From Defluviitalea saccharophila (lineage in GTDB: Bacteria > Bacillota > Clostridia > Lachnospirales > Defluviitaleaceae): 64,000 nt of DNA. The DNA is taken from positions 124,001 through 188,000 of the forward strand of contig NZ_CP121687.1 of the NCBI RefSeq assembly GCF_038396635.1. Reading direction: 5' to 3'. Of this stretch, positions 18,442 through 26,284 are shown piece by piece. Under the pieces are notes generated by a model. It was not told where the DNA came from. It did no database searches and saw nothing but the letters and a program-made list of their open reading frames with translations. The translations under genes and the position numbers were made by a program. How positions within the stretch are numbered: the stretch's first letter is position 1; the number at the start of each line of letters is the position of its first letter.

Positions 18442-18466
18442 CAAAAAAACATGGAATAATCCATGC
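18442..18466 (-). terminator. Terminator of tRNA-Leu transcript (minus strand)
   Basis: Read on the minus strand: CATGGA-TTAT-TCCATG followed by TTTTTTTG, 16 bases past the tRNA 3' end. Confidence 0.75.
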
Positions 18467-18481
18467 TTCTTAATTTATGAA

Positions 18482-18566
18482 TGCGGATGAAGGGAGTCGA
18501 ACCCCCACGATGTTGCCATCGGCAGATTTTGAGTCTGCTGCGTCTGCCTATTCCGCCACATCCGCA
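18482..18566 (-). tRNA. tRNA-Leu (anticodon CAA)
   Basis: 85 bases on the minus strand. The acceptor stem TGCGGAT / ATCCGCA, the D-arm with GGCAGACGC, the anticodon stem CAGA/TCTG with loop CTCAAAA (anticodon CAA), a long class II variable arm and the T-loop GGTTCGACTCC are all visible. The long variable arm and anticodon identify leucine (UUG codons). CCA is not encoded. TTG is used as a start codon by several genes in this window, but this elongator tRNA does not read those. Confidence 0.95.
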
Positions 18567-18598
18567 CAGTGTTTAATTTTAACGCCTAACGCTTAATC

Positions 18599-18627
18599 AT
18601 ATTAACACAAATTATTTTAAAAATCAA
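18599..18627 (-). promoter_or_regulatory. SigA-type promoter for tRNA-Leu
   Basis: On the minus strand TTGATT (18622-18627), 17-base spacer, TAATAT (18599-18604), 33 bases before the tRNA 5' end. Confidence 0.65.
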
Positions 18628-18753
18628 GCAAAAGTCTTTAAAAAAATTGGGAACAATTTGTATTGTTGAAACGTCATATTGTATAGTATCATTTTAAATA
18701 TATACAAAAAATGTATATTCAAATGAAAATGGTTACGGGGAGGAGTGAATTCG

Positions 18754-19374
18754 TTGGAGAGCAAAGATGAAATAAGACTTATTAATAAGGCGAAAAATGG
18801 AAGTATCGCTGCTTTTGAAGAACTCATTATGGCACATGAAACTAAAATATATAATATTGCTTACAGAATGTTTCATAATGAAGAAGATGCCAAGGACATA
18901 TCACAAGAGATCTTTATAAAAGTATTTGAGAATATTGGAAAATTTAAAGGCAATTCAAGCTTTTCTACATGGTTATACCGCATCGCAACGAATACCTGCA
19001 TAGACGAATTAAGACGGCGAAAAGGGAAGGAGACCTATTCTATAGATGAAGAAGTAGAAACGGATGAAGGAAGAATGAAGCGAGAATACTCTGATACAAA
19101 ACCTGGTCCTGAAGAAGCTGCTATCAATAAAGAAGTAAGACATCAGATTCAAGATGCCATGAATCATTTATCAGAGGAACATAAAACTGCATTAATTTTA
19201 AGGGATTTACAGGGGTTTGGATACGGTGAGATTTCTGAAATACTGGAATGTTCTCTTGGAACGGTCAAATCGAGAATTTCAAGAGCAAGAAGGCAATTAA
19301 TAGAATTACTTATAAAAAAGGAACCATTTGAATATAAACATCGTCTAAAAGATAGAAAGGAGGGGAGCAAATGA
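18754..19374 (+). CDS. ECF sigma factor (SigW-like)
   Basis: 206 residues from TTG 18754, well spaced from GGGGAGGAG; GTG 18745 overlaps that site. Region 2 is clear (FEELIMAHETKIYNIAYRMF, EEDAKDISQEIFIKVFENI, FSTWLYRIATNTCIDELRRR) and region 4 carries the helix-turn-helix (DLQGFGYGEISEILECSLGTVKSRISRARRQL split around residues 155-186). It should direct RNA polymerase to envelope-stress promoters. Its stop overlaps the anti-sigma start (ATGA), a sign of translational coupling. A TGAAAC at 18667 resembles an ECF -35 element, but no matching -10 was found. Confidence 0.93.
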   Translation: MESKDEIRLINKAKNGSIAAFEELIMAHETKIYNIAYRMFHNEEDAKDISQEIFIKVFENIGKFKGNSSFSTWLYRIATNTCIDELRRRKGKETYSIDEEVETDEGRMKREYSDTKPGPEEAAINKEVRHQIQDAMNHLSEEHKTALILRDLQGFGYGEISEILECSLGTVKSRISRARRQLIELLIKKEPFEYKHRLKDRKEGSK

Positions 19375-20645
19375 GTTGTGAACAGTTTAGAGAAGCAATG
19401 TCTCCTTATATGGATGGACTATTGGAAGATAACGAAAAAATATTATTTGAAGAGCATTTAAAATCCTGTCCAAACTGTAATGAAGAGTTTGAACAGTTTA
19501 AATTGATCATGGAAGAGATTCATAGTCTGCCAGAAATGGAATTGCCGGCTCATTATCATCAAGAATTGTTATTAAAACTCTATCAAAAGAAAGAGGAAAG
19601 AAAGTATCAAAAGAAAGGATTTTCTAAGAGCTGGAAAGTATTATCTACCCTGGCAGCAAGTTTTATATTTTTGATTTTAGTTTTAGAAAGTATTGGGAAC
19701 ATGGGGATGGGTACGAAGAATTCCGCTCCAGAACAATCAGCTCCCAGTGCTGGTGCTGCGGATATGTATGATATGGCAGTATCAGAGGAATCCACAGCTA
19801 AGTCTCTAGCAGTTAGTCCTGAACGAACCATGGAAAATGAAGCGGCAGCTGATGGGGCTGGGTCATTGGTTCCGGAGAATGCTCAAACCCTTATGAAGGC
19901 AGAAAAGAGCAGTATTACCGAAAGAAAAATTATTTATGAATCTTTTATGTCCATAGAGGTAGATGTATTTGATGATGCAATCGGTAAAATCAAATCAATA
20001 ACCAATCAAAGCGGTGGCTATGTTGAGAATTCTTCCAGTTATATTTACTATTCTGAACCTGAGCGAAATATTTATTTGAAACAGGGAACTATAAAAATTC
20101 GTATTCCTGTAGAGCAATATGGACAAATACAAGAGCAAATTAGTAACCTGGGACATCTGATTCATCAACAAGAAACGAGTACGAATGTGACGGAAGAGTA
20201 TATCGAGACAGAAAGCCGAATTCGTATGCTGGAAGTGGAGCAGGAACGGCTTTTAGAGATTATGAAGAAAGCTGAAAAAGTAGAAGACTTAATTAAATTA
20301 GAGGAACGTCTTAATGTGGTAAGAACGGATTTGGAAATTTATAAGAGTAAAATTAAAAATTGGGATCAACTTGTTTCTTTCTCCACTTTTACAATAGATA
20401 TCACAGAAGTAAAAAAAGTAGAACATATTAAAAGCGCTGATCCGAATTTTAAGACAAAGCTTCAATCCAGCTTTATTAAATCTCTAAATGATTTTAGAAA
20501 AGGATTTGAAGACATGATGATAGATTTGGCATATATAATTATTCCATTCACCTTTTTTATCATCGTTTTAGGAATAGTGTTTTTAATCGGAAGACCTTTA
20601 TTTAAAAAAATATCAATGAAAATAAGAAACTGGAGGGAAAAATAA
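19371..20645 (+). CDS. Anti-sigma factor with ZAS zinc finger and extracellular DUF4349
   Basis: 424 residues. The N-terminus has the zinc-binding anti-sigma motif His29-x3-Cys33-x2-Cys36 with Cys3 (MSCEQFREAMSPYMDG). A membrane helix at about 84-104 is followed by an Ala/Ser/Glu-rich linker, then a DUF4349 domain (ERKIIYESFMSIEVD, SGGYVENSSSYIYYS, ESRIRMLEVEQERLLEIM coiled coil) and a second membrane helix near the C-terminus (IIPFTFFIIVLGIVFLIG). The sigma factor would be held at the membrane by residues 1-80 and released after proteolysis; the double-anchored DUF4349 domain is the likely outside sensor (inference). It overlaps the sigma gene by 4 bases and precedes the SIMPL gene by one base. 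Confidence 0.88.
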   Translation: MSCEQFREAMSPYMDGLLEDNEKILFEEHLKSCPNCNEEFEQFKLIMEEIHSLPEMELPAHYHQELLLKLYQKKEERKYQKKGFSKSWKVLSTLAASFIFLILVLESIGNMGMGTKNSAPEQSAPSAGAADMYDMAVSEESTAKSLAVSPERTMENEAAADGAGSLVPENAQTLMKAEKSSITERKIIYESFMSIEVDVFDDAIGKIKSITNQSGGYVENSSSYIYYSEPERNIYLKQGTIKIRIPVEQYGQIQEQISNLGHLIHQQETSTNVTEEYIETESRIRMLEVEQERLLEIMKKAEKVEDLIKLEERLNVVRTDLEIYKSKIKNWDQLVSFSTFTIDITEVKKVEHIKSADPNFKTKLQSSFIKSLNDFRKGFEDMMIDLAYIIIPFTFFIIVLGIVFLIGRPLFKKISMKIRNWREK

Positions 20646-20646
20646 T

Positions 20647-21393
20647 ATGAAAAAACTTACGAAGATTTTATCTGTTACATTAATTGTTGCGGGGCTATTA
20701 ACAGTAGGATTTACTGGAAGAGAGTTATTTAAGGCAGAACCTGCAATGGCTGCATTAGATTCTGCTAAAGTGAATACTATTACATCAAGAGGAGAAGGAG
20801 TCGTTAAAGTTAAACCGGATATAGCATATATTACGATGGGTGTTCGTACAGAAAATAAAGATGCTAAAGTGGCTCAAACAAGCAATGCTGAAAAGATGGA
20901 TAAGGTTATTGCTGCCCTGAAAAAGATGGGGATTGAAGAGAAGGATATTCAAACCTCTAACTACTCGGTTTATCCTCAGTATGATTATGAAGCTAAAGGT
21001 GCAGAAAAGATTGTTGGTTATGTCGTTGACAATACTGTTATGATCACAGTGAGAGATATATTAAAGGTAGGAGATGTTTTAGACATTGGCGTAGCAGAAG
21101 GAGCAAACGTATCCAATGGAATACAATTTAGCATTTCCGATACGGAAAAATATTATCAAGAAGCATTAAAATTAGCGGTTAAAAATGCCAGAGGCAAAGC
21201 AGAAGCAATGGGAGAAGCAATTGGAGTAACCCTTAAAAATCCTAGCTCTATAGTAGAACAAAGTAGTGGAGGCAGCAATATTATCTATGCGGATCGAGGA
21301 GTTGGGATTGAAGCAGCAAAAATGGCATCAACCCCAATTTCCACAGGTGAATTGGATGTTAGAGCAATGGTAGAAGTAAGTTATCAATACTAA
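20647..21393 (+). CDS. SIMPL domain (DUF541) exported protein
   Basis: 248 residues. A signal peptide or anchor (residues 1-35, with AMA before the mature part) leads into the DUF541 fold: ITSRGEGVVKVKPDIAYITMGV, KMDKVIAALKKMGIEEKDIQTSNYSVYPQYDY, VGYVVDNTVMITVRD and LKLAVKNARGKAEAMGEAIGV. SIMPL/Oxidative-stress-defence-type proteins act outside the membrane; the molecular role is not settled. Position as third gene of the sigma/anti-sigma operon suggests an effector or partner of the anti-sigma sensor. Confidence 0.9.
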   Translation: MKKLTKILSVTLIVAGLLTVGFTGRELFKAEPAMAALDSAKVNTITSRGEGVVKVKPDIAYITMGVRTENKDAKVAQTSNAEKMDKVIAALKKMGIEEKDIQTSNYSVYPQYDYEAKGAEKIVGYVVDNTVMITVRDILKVGDVLDIGVAEGANVSNGIQFSISDTEKYYQEALKLAVKNARGKAEAMGEAIGVTLKNPSSIVEQSSGGSNIIYADRGVGIEAAKMASTPISTGELDVRAMVEVSYQY

Positions 21394-21417
21394 TAGAATA
21401 TATCTTAAAATAATTTA

Positions 21418-21447
21418 AAGTTCCGAATCTGATTCGGAACTTTTTTG
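21418..21447 (+). terminator. Terminator closing the sigma operon
   Basis: AAGTTCCGAATC / GATTCGGAACTT stem with one-base centre (loop opens by a few pairs), followed by TTTTTG. Confidence 0.85.
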
Positions 21448-21479
21448 TGTTATAATACTAAAAATAGGAGGGTTTACAA

Positions 21480-22340
21480 ATGAAAAAAATAAAAAGATAT
21501 TTTATTTTTTTGTGTTTGGTATTTATTTTTCTCATTATGTATGTTTATATAAATAATATACTAAAAATTAAATACCAGACAGAAATTCATTTTTTAAAGC
21601 TTCCCACAGGGGATTGTACCTTGATCAAAAGTATGAACAGAGTGATTTTAATTGGGGAAGCAGGTAAAAAGGACAAAAAGCACCTAAGCCAATATTTAAA
21701 CAAACAAAAAATAGAGCATATAACAGAATTAATTATTACTTATCCTAATAAGGATAAGGCAATCGGCTTTTCTTCTATTCTGCAAGAGATGAAAGTAGAT
21801 TCGATTTATCTGCCTCATATTGCAGATTTAGATTCGGATACCAAAGAACTTTTAAAAATAGCCAAAGATAAAGAGACCTTGATCTATCAGATAAAAGGAA
21901 AAGATAAATGGACAATCAATAACTGGACCCTTCTGTTCTTAAGACCTTCAATAAATAGTACAATTCCTGAATCAGAAAGGAAACCTATTATAAAATTAAA
22001 CCTGCCCCAGAATTCTATCTTATGGCTTCCCAGTATGAATGAAATGGATCAAAAGGATTTATTACTGGATTCAAAAGACCTAAGAGCAGATATACTTAAA
22101 GTTTCAGGACATAATGGGGAAATTCTTTTTGCTAAAGATTTCTTAGATGTTGTCAAACCTAAAACAATCATATTTGGGGATGCAGGGAAAGTAAAAGAAA
22201 GTGAAATGAGAGCAATTTATGAATGGAACGCTAATACAAAGATTCTTTCTATTGAGAATGAAGGGGATATTATATTTTATGGAAAAGGGAATAAATATAA
22301 TATCACGACAAAACGAATGATGAATATAAGGATTCAGTAA
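21480..22340 (+). CDS. Membrane-anchored ComEC-like metallo-beta-lactamase fold, metal site lost
   Basis: 286 residues from ATG 21480. One N-terminal membrane helix (residues 6-28) precedes a fold resembling the C-terminal domain of ComEC: IHFLKLPTGDCTLIKS (compare FLDVGQGDS), VILIGEAGK, ELIITYPNKDKAIGF where the HxHxDH metal motif should be, and ADILKVSGHNGE near ADVLKVGHHGS. The Asp/His ligands are largely replaced, so hydrolase activity is unlikely. Function unknown; it lies 15 bases upstream of polA and follows the sigma-operon terminator. Confidence 0.7.
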   Translation: MKKIKRYFIFLCLVFIFLIMYVYINNILKIKYQTEIHFLKLPTGDCTLIKSMNRVILIGEAGKKDKKHLSQYLNKQKIEHITELIITYPNKDKAIGFSSILQEMKVDSIYLPHIADLDSDTKELLKIAKDKETLIYQIKGKDKWTINNWTLLFLRPSINSTIPESERKPIIKLNLPQNSILWLPSMNEMDQKDLLLDSKDLRADILKVSGHNGEILFAKDFLDVVKPKTIIFGDAGKVKESEMRAIYEWNANTKILSIENEGDIIFYGKGNKYNITTKRMMNIRIQ

Positions 22341-22355
22341 AAGAGGAGAATGAAT

Positions 22356-25034
22356 ATGCAAAAAAAGATCATGTTAGTGGATGGTCATAGTATAATTAAT
22401 AGAGCTTTTTATGGGGTACCTCTGTTATCTAATGCAGAGGGAATTTATACGAATGGTGTATATGGATTTCTAAATATCTTATTTAAGTTATTAGATGAGG
22501 ACAAGCCAGATTACATAGCGGTTGCTTTTGATTTAAGTGCACCTACATTTAGACATGAGGCATTTAAAGAATATAAGGGAAATAGAAAAGGAATGCCTGA
22601 AGAACTCAAACCTCAAGTACCATTATTAAAAGAAGTCTTAGATGCCATGGGAATTAAAAGACTTGAAAAAGAAGGATACGAAGCAGACGATATTCTAGGA
22701 ACTGCAGCCAAAAGAGCGGAAGAACAAGGAATGGAGCCTATTATCGTTTCAGGAGACAGAGACCTTCTGCAATTGGCTACAGATAAAATAAAAATCAGGA
22801 TTCCAAAAACTAAAAAAGGCGGAACAGAAATTGAAGATTATTTTGCTAAAGATTTAATTGAAAAAATAGGCGTTACACCTCTTGAGTATATTGATGTAAA
22901 AGCGCTTATGGGGGATTCTTCTGATAATATTCCGGGGGTTCCTGGGATTGGAGAAAAAACAGCTATAAAAATTATTCAGGAATATCATAATATTGAAAAT
23001 GCCATTGCAAATGCAGATTATATTAAGCCAAGCCGTGCTTCCGCAAATTTAAAGGCATATGAAGAACAGGCAAGACAAAGCAAATATCTTGCAACGATTT
23101 GCACCGAAGTACCTATTGAATTTGACTGGGAACAATATAAACTTGATTCTATAATGAATCCCAGAGTATATGAGCTCTTTAAACAATTAGAATTTAAAAG
23201 TTTTTTAGATCGATTTAGTATGCCCTCAGAATCTAATAGTCTCATAATGAACTCTAATTTGTCCGAGGGAGAATATAGGGCTGTTGGTACTAAAGAAGAC
23301 TTTGAAAAAATAGTTCAGGAAATATTTGAAGCAGGCAGATTTTCTTTTATAATATTCTCTGAGAATCATAAGCCTATAGGAATAAGCTTTTGCTATGCAG
23401 ACATTAAGGGGATATGGGTAGAACAATCGGAAGAATTTACTGTAGAAGAACTTATGGCAGTGGCAAAGCCCCTTTTTGAATCCAATACAGTAGAAAAAAT
23501 AGCCCATAATGCCAAAGATGATATGCATATTCTAAAACATTTTGGCATTACACTCAGAAATTTAACGTTTGACACGATGATTGGCGGATATGTATTAAAT
23601 CCGACTAAAGAAACCTATGGATATGATGATCTTTCACAAGAATTTTTAGGTCAGACCTTTCCAAGCGAAGAAGAAATTTTAGGTAAAGGAAAAAGCAAAA
23701 AGTCCATTATGGATTTAGAAGAAAAGGACAGAACAAAGTTTGCAGCAGGACAGGCTTATATTATATACCACTCTGAAAAACAAATAAGAAAGAAATTAAA
23801 AGAAAACAATCAAGAACAACTGTATTATGAAATTGAGCATCCTCTGATTGAAGTTTTATTCAGCATGGAAGAATACGGGTTCAAAATAGATACTAAGAAA
23901 TTAAAAGAATATGTCACCGAACTGGAAGAGAAAATAGATATTCTCACAAAAGAAATATATGATATAGCAGGAGAAGAGTTCAATATTAACTCTCCAAAGC
24001 AACTGGGGGTCATTCTTTTTGAAAAGCTAATGCTTCCCATGGGAAAAAAGACAAAAACCGGTTATTCAACAGCCGCTGAGGTATTAGAAAAGCTAAGAAA
24101 TAAGCATATTATTATTGAAAAGATATTGGAGTATCGCCAATTGATAAAGCTAAAAACCACTTATGGAGACGGCTTATTTGCGGTAGTGAATAAAGACACC
24201 AATAAAGTCCATTCAACATTTAATCAAACAATTACTGCTACCGGCAGAATAAGCAGTACTGAACCTAATCTACAAAATATTCCTATCAAACTTGAGATGG
24301 GAAGAAAAATAAGAAAAGTCTTTATTCCCAGTGATGAAGATTATTTATTGCTGGATGCGGATTATTCTCAAATTGAGCTTCGCGTTCTGGCACATATTGC
24401 TCAGGATGAAACTTTGATTCATGCATTTCGTACGGGAGAAGACATTCACAAAATTACTGCATCACAAGTATTTAAGGTGCCTTTTGATGAGGTAACCCCC
24501 AGACAAAGAAGCAATGCCAAAGCTGTAAATTTTGGAATTGTATATGGGATTGGAGCATTTAGCTTAAGCCAGGATTTAAACATTTCCAGAAAAGAAGCAG
24601 AAGCCTATATAGAAGGTTATTTCGAAAAATATCCAAATGTAAGAAAATACATGGATGAAACCATAAAGCAAGCAAGAGAACAAGGATATGTGACTACATT
24701 ATTTGGAAGAAGAAGAGTTATTCCGGATATTAGTTCTAATAATTTTACGCGACGTTCTTTTGGAGAAAGGGTTGCCATGAATACACCTATTCAAGGGACT
24801 GCAGCAGATATTATTAAAATCGCTATGATTAAAGTTTTCAATAAATTAAAAGAAAAGAATCTGAAATCTCGCCTCATTCTTCAAGTTCATGATGAGCTTC
24901 TAGTTGAAGTGCATAAAGATGAAGTGGATGAAGTGAAACAAATTCTTAAACATGAAATGGAGCATGCTGCAAAACTAGATGTTCCTTTAGATGTGGATAT
25001 GCACCTTGGTAAAACTTGGTTTGAAACTAAATAA
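22356..25034 (+). CDS. polA: DNA polymerase I
   Basis: 892 residues from ATG 22356 (AGAGGAG 8 bases upstream; ATG 22350 too close). It fills gaps and removes RNA primers. The 5'-3' exonuclease (residues 1-290; LVDGHSIINRAFYG, EADDILGT, DSSDNIPGVPGIGEKTA) and polymerase domain (LDADYSQIELRVLAHI, RSNAKAVNFGIVYG, LQVHDELLVE) are intact. In the middle 3'-5' exonuclease-like domain the first Asp-x-Glu motif reads FSFIIFSENH, so proofreading is probably lost, as in B. subtilis and Taq Pol I. It heads polA-coaE-transglycosylase with 12-base gaps. Confidence 0.97.
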   Translation: MQKKIMLVDGHSIINRAFYGVPLLSNAEGIYTNGVYGFLNILFKLLDEDKPDYIAVAFDLSAPTFRHEAFKEYKGNRKGMPEELKPQVPLLKEVLDAMGIKRLEKEGYEADDILGTAAKRAEEQGMEPIIVSGDRDLLQLATDKIKIRIPKTKKGGTEIEDYFAKDLIEKIGVTPLEYIDVKALMGDSSDNIPGVPGIGEKTAIKIIQEYHNIENAIANADYIKPSRASANLKAYEEQARQSKYLATICTEVPIEFDWEQYKLDSIMNPRVYELFKQLEFKSFLDRFSMPSESNSLIMNSNLSEGEYRAVGTKEDFEKIVQEIFEAGRFSFIIFSENHKPIGISFCYADIKGIWVEQSEEFTVEELMAVAKPLFESNTVEKIAHNAKDDMHILKHFGITLRNLTFDTMIGGYVLNPTKETYGYDDLSQEFLGQTFPSEEEILGKGKSKKSIMDLEEKDRTKFAAGQAYIIYHSEKQIRKKLKENNQEQLYYEIEHPLIEVLFSMEEYGFKIDTKKLKEYVTELEEKIDILTKEIYDIAGEEFNINSPKQLGVILFEKLMLPMGKKTKTGYSTAAEVLEKLRNKHIIIEKILEYRQLIKLKTTYGDGLFAVVNKDTNKVHSTFNQTITATGRISSTEPNLQNIPIKLEMGRKIRKVFIPSDEDYLLLDADYSQIELRVLAHIAQDETLIHAFRTGEDIHKITASQVFKVPFDEVTPRQRSNAKAVNFGIVYGIGAFSLSQDLNISRKEAEAYIEGYFEKYPNVRKYMDETIKQAREQGYVTTLFGRRRVIPDISSNNFTRRSFGERVAMNTPIQGTAADIIKIAMIKVFNKLKEKNLKSRLILQVHDELLVEVHKDEVDEVKQILKHEMEHAAKLDVPLDVDMHLGKTWFETK

Positions 25035-25046
25035 TGGAGGATTGCC

Positions 25047-25652
25047 ATGAAAGTAATTGGCTTAACCGGGGGCAGCGGCAGCGGCAAAAGTACGGTTGTA
25101 CTTTTGCTGTCACAATTAACAAAGGTATATATTATAGATGCAGATAAAATTGGACATCAAATTATTTTAAAAGGCAAACCAGCATATGAAGATATTGTTC
25201 AGTATTTTGGAAGAGGAATTTTAAGGGAAGATGGTGAAATCAATAGAAAGTTTTTAGGGGAAATTGTATTTTCTAATAAAGATTCTTTGAATATCCTAAA
25301 TCAAATTACCCATCCTCGTATTAAAGAAGAAATTTTTAGGAAAATTAAGCAAATAAAGGAGAGCCGTTCTTCATATAATTATATAGTTATTGATGCTGCC
25401 CTTTTAATTGAAATACAACTTCATAAAATTGTGGATGAAGTATGGGCTGTCTACACAGAGGAAGAAAAAAGAATACAGAGGATCATGAAAAGAGACGGAC
25501 TTGATATAAAACAGGCAGAAAATCGTATCAAATCTCAAATGCCGTGGGAAGCAATGAAAAGATATGCCGATAGAATTATAGATAATAGCAAAGATCAAGA
25601 CTTTACTCTTAAGCAGCTGGAATGTATTTTATCAGAAGATATAAGTTTCTAA
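25047..25652 (+). CDS. coaE: Dephospho-CoA kinase
   Basis: 201 residues. It phosphorylates the ribose 3'-OH of dephospho-CoA, the last step of coenzyme A synthesis. The P-loop GLTGGSGSGKST is at residues 5-16, with DADKIGHQ, the lid HPRIKEEIF and VIDAALLIE. The polA-coaE order is common in Firmicutes. ATG 25047 follows ATGGAGGATTGCC. Confidence 0.95.
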   Translation: MKVIGLTGGSGSGKSTVVLLLSQLTKVYIIDADKIGHQIILKGKPAYEDIVQYFGRGILREDGEINRKFLGEIVFSNKDSLNILNQITHPRIKEEIFRKIKQIKESRSSYNYIVIDAALLIEIQLHKIVDEVWAVYTEEEKRIQRIMKRDGLDIKQAENRIKSQMPWEAMKRYADRIIDNSKDQDFTLKQLECILSEDISF

Positions 25653-25664
25653 AGGAGAAAACGT

Positions 25665-26249
25665 ATGTTTTATATAATTGATCTTCGAGGTAGAAAATTA
25701 CGATTATTGGCCTCTGTGATTATATTCTGCATTATTATATATATGGTTACATTAACTTTTTTTCGGACTTTTTTATTTCCCATAAAATACGCGGATTTGG
25801 TAACCAAATATTCTGAGAAATATAATTTGGATACCTATTTGGTGTTTTCAATCATTCGGATTGAAAGTAAATTTAATCCCCAAGCGACATCCCATAAGGG
25901 TGCAAGAGGACTAATGCAGATTACTGATCAAACAGGAGCATGGGCTGCAAAAGAAATTGGAATAGAAAATTATCACAGTGATCGACTTTACGAACCGGAG
26001 ATTAATATTCAAATTGGATGCTGGTATATTAGAAAGCTCATCAATCAATATAAAGATAACCTTGAAACAAGCTTAGCAGCATACAATGCCGGAAGCGGAA
26101 ACGTATCGAAATGGTTAGGAAATGAGAAATATAGCGATGATGCCGAAAAACTTAATTTTATACCCTTTAAGGAAACCAGGGAATATGTTGAGAAAGTGAT
26201 GAAAAGTCAAAAATGTTATGAACGTTTGTATAAGAATTCAAAAAAATAA
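25665..26249 (+). CDS. Membrane-anchored lytic transglycosylase (SLT domain)
   Basis: 194 residues. An N-terminal membrane helix (about residues 12-33) anchors an SLT/lysozyme-like domain outside the cell: the catalytic Glu in FSIIRIESKFNP, HKGARGLMQIT, and AAYNAGSGNVSKWL. It cleaves glycan strands of peptidoglycan to leave 1,6-anhydro ends. It is 12 bases after coaE in the conserved polA-coaE-SLT order. Start ATG 25665 follows AAAGGAG. Confidence 0.94.
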   Translation: MFYIIDLRGRKLRLLASVIIFCIIIYMVTLTFFRTFLFPIKYADLVTKYSEKYNLDTYLVFSIIRIESKFNPQATSHKGARGLMQITDQTGAWAAKEIGIENYHSDRLYEPEINIQIGCWYIRKLINQYKDNLETSLAAYNAGSGNVSKWLGNEKYSDDAEKLNFIPFKETREYVEKVMKSQKCYERLYKNSKK

Positions 26250-26284
26250 ACAGCATTGCGTGCATTAGAAAGGTGAGGATGATA

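Noticed and set aside
18666-18690. Possible ECF autoregulatory promoter (TGAAAC) upstream of the sigma gene
   Set aside because: No CGTA-like -10 at the usual 16-17 base spacing; a weak SigA reading (TTGTAT / TATAGT) is equally good.
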